NCBI RefSeq assembly: GCF_910589235.1
Contig: NC_060959.1
Location: forward strand, 7,572,263-7,636,262
Reading direction: 5' to 3'
Origin: Vespa crabro
Taxonomy: Eukaryota > Arthropoda > Insecta > Hymenoptera > Vespidae
Length of the DNA stretch: 64,000 nucleotides
The position numbers were made by a program, and so were the translations under genes. The first letter of the stretch is position 1; every line of letters begins with the position of its first letter. Under the pieces are notes generated by a model that saw nothing but the letters and a program-made list of their open reading frames with translations, had not been told where the DNA came from and did no database searches. Positions 38,374 through 49,977 of this stretch are shown here, one piece after another.

Positions 38374-41228
38374 TCATATCGATATTGAATGGTCTGCTCC
38401 ATTTTGAGTTTGTCTATGTTGTGGTAATGCTGTTAATTCATTTTTACTTAAATGATTAACGATTCCTGCACCAAGGGAATCTCCCATAACATTTACTGTC
38501 GTCCTACAGCGATCCCTGAAAATTACAAAAAATTTTTGTTTATCGCCAGAGAATATTTTTTTTAAAGACCATTTCTTTCATCGAAATACTATGAAGAAAA
38601 ATACACTTACAATAGCCAATCAACCGCAAGAATAAGGAAGACATCATTCGATGGAAGATGTACTGTGTCTAGAACCATCACCATAGTAACTAATCCCGCC
38701 TGCGGGATCCCAGCTGCTCCAATACTTGCGGCAGTTGCAGTAATACTGAAAAAGTCCATGAAGTTAAAAGAGATGTTTTATTCTTTCTCTTTTAATTATT
38801 ATAATTACTATATCATATTGTGTGTGTGTGTGTGTGTGTGTGGTAAGCCACATAAAATGTATATATATGTAAATTTCTTTGAAGATATTAACATATAAGG
38901 AAAGAAAAAAAAAGAATTACAAGATTTTACCTGATCGCCACTAATTGTCCAAAAGTGAGGCTGACTTCGCGAACTTGCGCTATAAAAATTGCGGCTACTG
39001 CTTCGTACAAAGCAGTACCGTCCATATTTATTGTAGCTCCTATGGGTAGTACAAATCTGGTTATTCGCGGATCGACGCCGTTTCTTTCTTCGAGACAATT
39101 TATGGCAACTGGTAATGTCGCCGAACTCGATGATGTACCAAATGCAGTGACCAATGCCTGTGCCATATTGGATAGATAACGGTAGGGATTCTTTTTTGTT
39201 ACCACAAAATACAATCCAGGTAATATGATGAAACCGTGAATGCAAAGGCCAATTAGAACCGTTAGGAAGTACATGCCAAGTTGTGCGACTATTTGTTCCA
39301 ATGATTCCATTTCTACGATTTTTGCAGCCACCAAAAAAAGTATACCGATTGGCGACAACCTAATAGGACATCAATGAAAATTTCTTTGTCCTAGTAAATT
39401 ATAAAGATTTTGTATTTGGCAAAAGATTCTTACCAAATTACCCAATTGGTGATTAACATCATGGCACTTGATAAGGATTCGAAAAAATTCAAAAGTGGTT
39501 TCCCTTCCTGACTCATTTTACCTAGAGTAATGCCCAATACGGTTGAGAAAACGACTAAACCGAGAATATTCATACCAGGAATATCCTTTTCGGTGAAATC
39601 CCAGTTATCCATATTGTCTATACAAAACGAAAAAAAAAAAAAAAAAGAAACAGAGGTAAAAAAAAATTTGCATAATAATAAGTATTAAAGGACATGCGTA
39701 ACTATATTTTACCTTGATCGCCGTTTACGGGTTTTTTGACTACTGTACGCATTTGAGAAATACATGCTTGCACCAGATTCGGAGGGAACATGTTCCTAAC
39801 TAAATCCAAAAGCGTATCAACGGTTGATGAATTTTGTGAAAGAACTTTTTCTTCGTAATTAGCAGAGCTACCTACACCTGGTTGAATAGATATGACCAAA
39901 ATTATACCTAAAAATAAAGCACATTATAATTAACTGAGGAATATATTAAAATAAAGTTGATAAAAGAGGTTTGTACCAACCGAGTATAACCGCACTAATC
40001 GTTGTGACCATGTAATAGGAAATAGCACGTGCACCGATTTTGCCGCTGAGAGATAAGTCCAATGATCCAATAGCTGAGATCAAACTTGACATGATGAGCG
40101 GCAGAATTAAACTCTTGAGCATTCTTAGAAATAGATCGCCGGCATAATTGATATACATAATCTCACGATTTGTATATCTATCGCTTCGGGAATTCCTTAG
40201 GATTATTCCTAAGACAATACCACCGACTACGCCAGCAACGGTTAGTATGGTCAAGGCATTGTGCCTCAAACATGATTGCATTTTTTCCTTTCTGGTTTGT
40301 GGCCTTTTACCTGGCTCTTGCGGATAATAGGAGGTCCTTTCAACTACCCTACCTTGCTTTTCCGGACCAGATAAAGGAGATCTATAATATAAAATTTATC
40401 TATATTAAATTACAAAATATATAAATACAACTATATAAAAAAAGTAATTCTTTTGTCAAGTAGGAAAGAATTACCATTGTAATTTTCTACGATATAATTA
40501 TTAGTCATTAATGAAAAGGTTTGCCTAAAAGGATGGGGTAGTTTATTGTCAATTAAATATTGTATAGTCATATCGTTATACCAATTAAATATTATTGGAA
40601 GGGTCTTAATACAATATATTAAGACTCTTCCATGATATAATTATTATCTATTAGTGAAAAGGTTTGCCTGCGAATTAGTTTATTGTAAGTTAAAAGAGTT
40701 TCAAATTCAAGTTCAAGTCATAATCAAATTATTTGGAGTATCAAATTTTATTGTAAATCCTATAGCATTTAATAAGCTGTAGTATTTGATAATAACAATT
40801 CGATATGTTCGATAATAGACTATATGTTGATTAAATCATGCTATGATCAATTTGAATAGCAAGCAGTAAAATAGAGAAAGAGAAAGAGACATAGAGATGA
40901 AGAGTTCATTGATTGATCAAATCAAACCTGACGATGTATAATGGCCACGCGTTTGAAATGAGCGTAACAAACGGAACGCGTCGAAATTAAGTGTGCATTG
41001 GATTTAACATATAATTATTCAGTCTTTTGATTTCCTTTTGAATGCGAGTAAATTAAAGATAATGTAGAAATCGTTAACGAATTGAATCGGATATCCACGT
41101 CTCTTCAGTTTCTCTGATTTTCTCGTTTACGAAATAGTATAGGCTTATCTCGAATAAACAAACTCCATAAAAAGAGCATGTTTTATATCGAGTCGTCATG
41201 ATCATCACCATCGTCGTCGTCGTCGCCA

Positions 41229-41259
<31 letters not shown>

Positions 41260-41446
41260 TAGATTAAATCACATAAGTCGAGTGATTTGCGTTTCTTCGA
41301 GGTCGTACGCGAAACGAGATGTATAGCTTATGAAACGAGAAAGAAATCTTTTGCTCATTAATAGACGATTGCGCATCGTTGTATTTTTCTGTGGTATTTC
41401 TTATCTTTGCGTAATAAATTTCTTCGATATAATGTGTGATGTATTT

Positions 41447-41498
<52 letters not shown>

Positions 41499-43843
41499 AA
41501 ATACAATATATAATATATATCAACGGTTGATAAATATATATATATATAGGAAAGCCTTTTGAAAGAGAAAATTTTTATAAAATTTTTCAATGTTGATAAT
41601 CGAGTTTAATAACGTCACACGTTATTATAATCGAACATTATCTATTTTTATAATGGATCATTTTATCTTTTGCGAAGTTTATAACATACACATTTGTATA
41701 TTCTATATATCTGTACTGTCTGTATATTCACATAAGCTCATTCCCCATTGCCAATGATCAAGGCAATAATATTTGACTTAGAATATTCTTGCTTCCGCAA
41801 AGAACCAATATAGAACGCATATAGAACAAACGTCGTCCGGGCCATGGGTGACATTTATTGCGCGTAGGTGGCATACGTATGAATAAATGGGCACACGGAT
41901 GTCATCCGTGTAATAGCACATCACTCTTATTCTTTCAATAAGAAAAAAAAAATAATAATAATAAAAAGAAAAAAAAAGAAGAATCATACGATTGATTCTT
42001 TCATCAAACAAAATGAAACAACGAAAATCATTAGTATATCTATGTTATATACGATCTCTATAAGATAAAAATATAAAAATTGGGAGTTTTAGAGACGTCG
42101 TAATTTCTATCGATTGAAACGTTTATGAATCTGCCTTGATACGAGCTTGGACCATGCGTGCAACCACAAAACAGGACGTGACGACATGGTCGCGAGCGAT
42201 TGATCGCTTACACGTGTATGCGTGCGTGTTAAATTACTGTCTCGTGACACGTATTAATGACAGAGGGACCGTATAGTATCTATACTATGTGCAACAAGCT
42301 CTCATCTACTATCGGTGAATACCCGTGAAAGCTGAGAAAGGATCAATGGAACCCCTCCATGTTAAACGCAAAACCGTTTGGTTAAGATTAGAGAGACCCT
42401 GAGCTAGGACTTTTCTCGCTAATTAATTAATTAACTAAAGGAAAAATGAGATATATATATATATATATATATATATACGTATATACGATGAAGAATTCCA
42501 TGTTACTGAAATACAAACTGAATTATAAATCAGAAACAAGATCAAATGAGTCACATGTTTATATCAACTTGTTTCGTTGCTTCAGTAGTATCTACTGTTT
42601 ACCGATGTAATAGATACCACTCTACGAATACTTAAGATCCCTAAGTGTATATAAAGGAAAAAAGTGAAAGAGACTGTCTGTTAAATTACACAAGTACATT
42701 TACATTTGTAAAGTTAAGAAAGACATTAGACAAGCCAGAAAACCAGCCAAACCGGACGAATTGCCAGGCAATCGAAGCGATACGCCAAGGCAAACAAGAC
42801 CTGCCAAATCTTGGCGTAGAACTTTATTTTTATCTTGGTACATCGACACGCAAACTATTATCGCGTTTTAAAGATGAAGTATCTGTTGAATGGTCAAAAT
42901 ATATAAAACGAAAAAATAAAATAGTTTAATTCAACATTGACATTTATAAATTTGTATTTCAATTTAAAGATGCTTATCCCGTTCTAACAACGTTGAGTAT
43001 ACGGACATGTGAGATACATCGTTATTGATGCGTGGACGCTTATGGGCGTTCAAGGCCGCATTTGTATATTCTACTCGAAGGTGGTCATTTTGAATAGGTA
43101 TTTATCGTAATTCTTCGTGCTCTCTTTCGTTGTTAACTTTCCTCCTTCGTTTTGTTCTATGAATTTAATCGTAAAACGTACGTGTTTGAAGTAACGATAA
43201 GGATGATCAATTTTCATGGCTGTTCAACATATTTTTTCAAAGCGATTACACGTATAATAAATAATTTGATTTGAAATAATTCATGCACGATGTTTCATTT
43301 TAATGTTAATTTTTCAACTTGTAAAGATTGAAATTGAAATCAAGGACGTTGGATAAGATCACTTCGATTCGTTACTTTCCATTTCATTTGACACAATAAA
43401 TAAAATTTTATTACATCAAAAACAGGAAGAAAGAATTGTTTTACATCGAATAATTAAAAAAGAAAAAAAAAGTGAAATAGTTTTAAACATGCGACGAGAC
43501 ATCAGGCTAATCGAATTTATATGTGCTATTTAACGTGTCGAAATATGTTATGTAAAAAAGAAATTCAAACGAACATCTCCGCATTTATTTGCGTACTATG
43601 ACATAGCACAGGCCACTAGGATCAAGTTCGGTTATGCACATTACATTTTATATGTACCATAGCTAAACCTATATAACGAGATATAGTTACAAGTTTATTA
43701 CAGAGATCACTAAAAATTAAACTACACGCGTGTCATAATTCGCGCTCAACTTGCATGAATATGCGCAATGCAATTTTTCTTTTATTGCCTCTATACGAAT
43801 ATTAATAATAATGTTTCAAAGTTACGTGCCAAAATATAGCCAA

Positions 43844-43882
<39 letters not shown>

Positions 43883-44613
43883 AGTAAAAAAGATAAATGT
43901 TTTATCAGATCCAAATGAAATAATACAAATTGAACAATCACAAGAAAAATATAAATATGATTCGATCGCGTAAAATTAAGAACTTGTATTTAAAGAACCG
44001 TATAATGGGATTAAAAATGTGAAATTAGAAAATTTACAGAGTTCTTCGTCAATAAAAATGACGATTATCCTATCTAACTGTTTATACTTGATTGAGCATA
44101 AAAAATCGCTAACTATAGATGGAAACGTTTCGCATTTAAATTAAACGGGTAATCAACGATTAATTCACGTATTTTTCGTTTCTTTAATCGAATGTAAAGT
44201 ATATATTATATATTTATATATTACGCATAATCGACGTGATATTACGAAATTTGGCTGTCGATTGACGTTAGGATCCAGTTACGTTATCGTTTAACAGCAT
44301 GTTGCCATTTGAATAACATTAACGATTAACTTTTCCTTTTATAACATTCGTCATTCCGTTATATAATCAATATAGCCAATAGATCAAAGAATCTAACGAA
44401 AGGATAGATTTCCTTTTTGATTTATGAAATTCATTTAGGAGAGAAAAAATTTCTTTAGGAGAGACGAGTCTCAAAGGAGCTCGACGTTTTATATAATGAT
44501 TTCTCGAGAGGAAAGGAAAAAAAGAAAAAATAAATAAAGAAAAGAGAAGAAGAAGAAAAAAAAGGGAGCGTGTTATGCCGACATAAGGAATAGATATATA
44601 CGTAACACGTAAG

Positions 44614-44666
<53 letters not shown>

Positions 44667-45206
44667 TCCTTGCATCCTTTTTTCGATTTAAATGATATAA
44701 ATATCGTTAATACACTTTCTTTTCTTTTATTTTATTTTATTTTATTTTATTTCCTTTTTTTTTTTTTTTTTTATTTTTAATCGTTTATTTGAGAATGTGT
44801 TTTATAATTTAAATATCAGATAAGAAAAAGGAAAAGAAGAGAAGGAGAAAGAAAGCAATGCAATTTCTTCGTTCCGTGCGGCGCTACACGTGCTTTGGAA
44901 TTGTGTAATATTTCTATTTTCTAAGAAGGAGTGAGAGGAATGAATAAAATATTTCTACAAAGAACGAACGAGTATTATATTTGAAGAGGTACTTTTAAAA
45001 AGCATAAAGCACGTGCACGATATAGCCGATAGAAAAGGCAAAAAAAAAAAAAGAATAAATAAAGATGAAAAGAATGAAAAACAATAATAAATATATATTT
45101 TGTGGATTAACAAAAAAAAAAAAAAGAAAGAGATGGAGATTAAATAAAAAACAAGAAAGAAAAGAAAAGAAACGTTGTATACGTACAGTTCGGTAGCGGT
45201 CTCCAT
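38374..45206 (-). CDS. Eaat1: Excitatory amino acid transporter (EAAT, SLC1 family)
   Basis: Sodium-coupled glutamate/aspartate uptake carrier of the plasma membrane, expected in glia. Seven coding exons (minus): 45206-45187, 40381-39981, 39907-39713, 39617-39434, 39359-38931, 38745-38611, 38515-38374. They join in phase to 1506 nt, 501 residues, a normal family length. Visible elements: TM1 (about 45-66), TM2 (about 82-105) and TM3; an extracellular loop with an N-glycosylation sequon in QNSST; HP1 serine motif SSSSATLP (343-350); TM7 NMDGT (378-382); HP2 GAAGIPQAG (419-427); TM8 DRCRTTVNVMGD (456-467). TM8 keeps the arginine and asparagine that distinguish acidic-substrate carriers from the neutral-amino-acid ASCT branch. 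The start exon encodes only METATE plus two bases and is separated by a 4.8 kb intron. It is supported by phase, a gtacgt donor and a good ATG context. The donor after exon 2 is the weak gttggt. An alternative 5' exon cannot be excluded. Confidence 0.95.
40491..40693. repeat. Direct repeat pair flanking a hairpin, EAAT intron 1
   Basis: Two diverged copies of a roughly 60-bp sequence (40491-40555 and 40634-40693) share gatataattatta, gaaaaggtttgcct and tagtttattgt. Between them lies a near-perfect inverted repeat, 40597-40631 (15-bp arms, one mismatch, 5-bp loop). There is no coding capacity. It may be the remains of a small non-autonomous element or a local duplication. Confidence 0.7.
41204..41259. 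repeat. (CGT)n/(ATCGTC)n triplet array, EAAT intron 1
   Basis: Tandem GTC/CGT triplets with occasional ATC and GCC variants. It is intronic in the EAAT model. Short frames through it would give poly-R, poly-V or poly-S and are not genes. Confidence 0.9.
41450..41496. repeat. (TA)n microsatellite, EAAT intron 1
   Basis: Pure TA dinucleotide run of about 47 bp in the large first intron of the transporter. A similar tract is at about 42450-42476. Confidence 0.9.
45187..45206 (-). CDS. Eaat1: EAAT coding exon 1 (20 nt)
   Basis: ATG at 45206-45204, six codons (METATE) and two bases of a leucine codon, then donor gtacgtat. The two-base remainder is exactly what the exon at 40381 needs (A then TCT CCT) to continue in frame into the transporter. 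The -3 G and +4 G give a good start context. The call is inferred from phase and signals, not from homology, because EAAT N-termini are not conserved. Confidence 0.7.
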
Positions 45207-45507
45207 GACAAAATCGTTGTTCGATGAATGAGTTGAGTCGCGAGGTGAGGCGATCGCCGTCAGTCGTTCACATGGAGCGTTGCTTCCGCAAAGCCGGAAG
45301 TGTCCGATGCGTGATGCTACTCGACGAGAAGAACGAAATGGAGTGAGTAGGAAGAAGAGAGGAATAAGGGAAGAGGAAGAAGAGGAGGAAGAGGAGTAGA
45401 TGGGTGTTCTTCTTGTTGCAAATTTCTACTCTTCTTTTGTACGTGTTCAATAATTGTTACTTCCGAATGTTCACGGAGTCCTTTGCTTTAGATCAGGAAA
45501 AAGAGAG

Positions 45508-45538
<31 letters not shown>

Positions 45539-45649
45539 AAGAAAGAGAGAGAGAAGAGGAAAATAAAGATATATTAAAAAGAAAGGGATAGACAAAGAGA
45601 GAAAAGAAAAGAGATAGAGAAAGAAAGAAAGAAAGAAGGAGAAGGAGAA

Positions 45650-45697
<48 letters not shown>

Positions 45698-46182
45698 GAG
45701 AGAAATAGAAAAGGTGATATCAAGGCGAGGAACGAGATGTGGTTCGCGAAATGCTTCGAATCGCCGAGAGGATGTTACGCTGATGGGACCTCTCAATCTG
45801 TGCCACCTTGGGTGGTACGATCAGCTATGGCGATCTCCCCCTATAACGACGATCTCTTCCTGCCGCTACGACCTATCCTCTCCTCCCTCCTTCTCCACCT
45901 CCTCCTCCTCCTCCACCTCCACCTCCTCCTCCTCCTCTTTCCTCCTCTTGGTCGTCGTCGTCGTCGTCGTCGTCGTCGTAGTAGTGATGCGATATAGACA
46001 CCAGACAAATACGCGCAGGCGATCACGGGCTACGAGCAACCCATCGAGAAATATCGCACCGGTGGTGAGCGGCTCTATTGTTCGGCTGCTCTCGATCTGT
46101 TCACGATCCGCTGGATTCTAACGGGGTTAAACACCACATCACCGTCGATGAACACGCGGGGAACTCGAGATTCTCCTCTTCC

Positions 46183-46221
<39 letters not shown>

Positions 46222-46222
46222 G

Positions 46223-46257
<35 letters not shown>

Positions 46258-46400
46258 TGTGTCTCTCTCTCTTTCTCTCTCTCCCCCAACTTCTTCTTCC
46301 GCTTTGAACTTCCCACCTAGGGAGCCGGATCAACGCGTCGATCAACGAGCCGATGATCGACCACTAGGCAAACGGTAACAGCAAACGTTCGTTCAAAGAG
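45207..46400 (-). promoter_or_regulatory. GC-rich upstream zone of EAAT
   Basis: This is the 5' flank of the transporter on the minus strand. It contains a CpG-rich patch right beside the start exon (about 45210-45330, including gaggtgagg at 45243-45251), (GA)n tracts (45507-45539, 45656-45695), CTC and CGT triplet arrays (45894-45980) and (TC)n/(TG)n (46184-46272). All frames across it are repeat translations. It is probably promoter and 5' UTR; no TSS is resolved. Confidence 0.4.
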
Positions 46401-46968
46401 ACTATCTCGAATGATCTCTTTGCGAAATTACAGGCTCTTCCTCCTTCCTTTTGTGATCTGAAAGAGCAGAATGACTAGATGACGGGTAGATATTAAAGAT
46501 TAGAAAATTAGATTATTTGTACGTTCACGATGGATGGACTGAGAATTCTGACAATTGATTGATATATTCTTATCTACGATTTGATAGGACAAATGATTTG
46601 ACTACTTCTAACGATGATAAATTATATTTCTTTTATTTTTTTTTTTATTTTTTTATTTTTTCTTTTTTGGTCCTTTTTTCTTTCCAATAATGATTGTCAT
46701 CGTTTGTCCTTTAATTGTTTCGGAATAATCGACTTTCTGAAGTATGATATTTTTTAATTCACAAGCATTATCTTGGAATGTTTCTTCTACCATTGAATCG
46801 TACTCTCATCTTCCACGATAAGCGTGAAAATTAACTAAGAATAATGAAACGTAGCAGCTCATCGAAGATGACCAACCGAACTATGAAACAGAGCCGGTCA
46901 CGGAAAGCGGGTCAAGGCTTTGCCATCTTGATTGTTACTACTCCTACTTTTCAACGAGTTATATATTT

Positions 46969-46972
<4 letters not shown>

Positions 46973-47028
<56 letters not shown>

Positions 47029-47067
47029 GAGAGAAAGAGAGAGAGAGAAAGAGAGAGAAAGAGAGAT
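46973..47067. repeat. (GA)n microsatellite block
   Basis: About 95 bp of GA dinucleotides with occasional AAA or ATA interruptions. The frame 46844-47029 ends in its ER-repeat translation and is not a gene. Confidence 0.9.
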
Positions 47068-47312
47068 AACCGACGACGGGTCCCTCTTACCGGGACAGTG
47101 ATGCAATTTGAATCTATTATCTCTTGACTCTCTTGTAGATCCGATTAGTCCGAGGAAGTACGTCCTTTTTTGTCGGAACGCTTGTTAAAAATTTTAAACT
47201 ATTTAAATCTCCACCGATCCGTTAATGCCCGTTATTTATTAAACTTTCTCACGATCCTACACACGTTATCGAAACATTTTATTAATCCAATATAAATTGC
47301 CATATATATATG

Positions 47313-47368
<56 letters not shown>

Positions 47369-47424
47369 AATATATATAGGTATATAAGATGAGTCAAAAG
47401 TTCTCAAAGTGATTTTAAAAATCA

Positions 47425-47515
47425 ATTACTCTTTTTTTTTTCTTGTTACAAAGGCTTTTGCGGCTTTACAATTTGAAAAGAAAAATTGGCCTAAAAAGCC
47501 TCAAAAAAGAGTAAT
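47425..47515. repeat. Inverted repeat / hairpin, about 90 bp
   Basis: Outer arms are a perfect 13-bp inverted repeat (attactctttttt at 47425-47437 with aaaaaagagtaat at 47503-47515). An inner 8-bp arm pair (aggctttt with aaaagcct) lies near 47452-47459 and 47494-47501. There is no ORF. It could be a MITE-like remnant. Confidence 0.7.
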
Positions 47516-48092
47516 AAATTTTTACAATCAAGAATTTTTAACTAATTCATAAAACAGGAAAATCTTGTCGGATGCATTTTTTAAAAAAATTATCATATGT
47601 AAACAAGAGTTATATATATATATACATATATACATATAAATTTTTTTTTCTTTATATACAATTATTTCTTATCGTTTCATTTTGATAAAAACGATAACCT
47701 TTCCATTTCACATAATAATGAAAATATTGTCGATGATTGATCTTCTTATCTTCTCTCTCTCTCTCTCTTTCGGATCTATACTTAAAAACATTAATGGCGT
47801 TCATCATAAATGACGTTAATAGACAGAGACAGAGAAAGAGACAGAGACAGAGAGAGAGAAAGGAAAAAAAAGGAAGAAAAAAAAGAAAAAAGAAAAACAA
47901 AATCAAAGAAAACTGCGTTACATAAGATCGCAAGAGGATAGATCGTAGCAACTGTTATATTCCTTGATGATAACGCTCGTATATCACGCGGGGGAATTAT
48001 TTCGCACGGCATTTAATTAATCCCCGACAAGAGAGCTGCATCGATGATGCTCTCGTGTATCGTGTATCAAAGGTGTAACGAGAGAGAGAGAG

Positions 48093-48140
<48 letters not shown>

Positions 48141-48670
48141 GAAGACTGCTGAGAGAGATGGAAACAAAAATGAGTAGGAAACGAAAATAAAAACAAAAAT
48201 AAAGAAAAAAAAAAAAAAAAAAGAAAAAAAGAAAGAAAAAAAGAAGAATGAAGAGTACTACGAGTCAATGATTATTACAAATGGACGAATAAGTCTACTA
48301 TATGGTCGAATACGCGTTTACAAACGTAAGTACGTGGGGAATTAATGAACAAAGGCTAGCGCGCGAAGTACAGCGTTGATAGGTCATCACGAAGAGAAGT
48401 AGTCCGTGTATTCGTAGAGACATATATACTCTTTAAATCTGAATACTTAATAATCTTAAATTCTTTCTCCCTGTCCTGTATGCTCGATGTCGAGAATCTC
48501 CGTCAATATATAATTTCCCAAACGGGAAATAATATAATGCTTCAAGAAAAAGAAGAAAAAGAAAAAAAAAAACCCGCGTTACCAGTTACATGTTTTTCTT
48601 CCTCCCCTTCCCCCTCTCAAAGATCAATCGTCCTAGTCGGTAACCAGTTGCATCATCGAAAGAATAATTA

Positions 48671-48885
48671 TTACAGAATAATTTTAATTTTACGATGAAA
48701 GAAGATCGTTCGCGAATGTGCCAAAAATGTGTCTCCGAAGAAATTGCATTCTTCCAGTTTGAATTTCGTCGAGTACTTGGCGAGTTTGACGCAACAAGTA
48801 GATTCGCAATCTTTTAGAAATGCTTCAGGATCGTCGTAGGAAAGAAAAAATTGTGAACAGTTCTTCGGATGAATATTAGAATGTC
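48671..48885 (-). CDS. Possible unassigned exon, Cys-containing
   Basis: On the minus strand a good acceptor (ttctttctag) at 48886 opens a 70-codon frame with no ATG, ending at TAA (48671-48673). The peptide has protein-like composition, unlike the neighbouring repeats: HPKNCSQFFLSYDDPEAF, then LKDCESTCC and KLEECNFFGD. The HP-NCS-FF and KDC/EEC spacing faintly recalls a chitin-binding peritrophin-A (CBM14) domain. The third cysteine of that pattern would be a serine here, and the spacing to EEC is long. A donor (gtaaaatt) near the end could shorten the exon. I found no matching upstream exon, so this may be a real exon, a decayed one or chance. Confidence 0.25.
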
Positions 48886-49565
48886 CTAGAAAGAATTAAA
48901 ACCGTTTGATAATGACGGAAGCAAGTGGAAGTAGAAATCTAAATGATAAAATAGTAAAGATAGGACAAACGATGTTGAAGTATTGGTTGCGTGCCAATGA
49001 TTGTTTTTTTTTTCTTTTTCTTGTTCTTTCTTTTTTTTTTTTATCGACTTCCAACTTAACAATTTGTAACGTGAAAATATATGTGTACGCATGTACATCA
49101 AATACGATCGTTCCGATTTCTTTACGAGTTGATAATAAATTTACGTACACGACGAAAGTGCTTCTTTAAATTTGTTATTTTCTCGTCATACAGGTCGAGG
49201 AAATTAACGTTTGCGAAAGAAAAAAAGATTCGTTCTTACGGGTATATGATGAAGGAAAAAAGTAAAATTCACAATTATTGCATTTTATATTCACAACAAC
49301 ACAGCAGTTGTCACGTTATCAGACGCGAGCCAACAGTGAAACAAAGTCGTGGTGGTAACTATCGTAAACGAGAATCACGTTTCTACGCGATGACGATCGC
49401 GAGACTGTGCAGCGCCTTCGTTCGAGCTCGAGGTTCGATCCGCGAGTTCGAAAAGCGCGCGGAAAGTGGTGGGAGGTGGTGATGGTCGACTCGATCCTAC
49501 GAATCTCTCCCTTTCGACTTTCGCGTGATCTTTCGTAAATAAGACGAACGATAGAATAATGTTTC

Positions 49566-49596
<31 letters not shown>

Positions 49597-49977
49597 CTAT
49601 TTTCATTTTTCCATTTATAATATTTTAGTATTATCGCTTATGTATATATTTTATGTATACCAAAGAAGTTGCAATTGAAGTTACATAGTTCTCTCACATT
49701 TTTCTTATCTTTATAAGAAATTAATCAGTATAATGCAAATTGATACTTTCTACTTACATAATAGAATTAAACAACGTTCATTGTTATCTTCTTCATGAAA
49801 AATTATTATCTTCGTATAATAATTTTCTCTCCTTTCTTTTTACATCAAATCAACTTATAACAATGGATATTGGTATAAGTCACGTTAGAAATGTAAAAAT
49901 GCAAGTTGATACAGTATCGTCCATTCTGCAATTTCTAATAATCATTTTGAGGTTAATTCGCGTGCATCTTTTATTGT
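48886..49977. other. ATG10 3' flank, no supported gene
   Basis: Contains a GC-rich island at about 49310-49530, open on both strands (a plus frame up to 49482 and a minus frame 49319-49606), and a poly-A run (49569-49597). Neither frame resembles a known protein. The island could be a promoter for a minus-strand transcript including the frame at 48671-48885. Confidence 0.4.

Larger units (their letters stand above)
46401..48670. other. Repeat-rich gene-free stretch
   Basis: No gene is supported. It contains a (GA)n block of about 95 bp (46973-47067), a TA tract (about 47308-47353), a hairpin (47425-47515), a TC/GA-rich patch (47750-47860) and another (GA)n (48079-48136). Frames seen here translate repeats. 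Confidence 0.6.
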
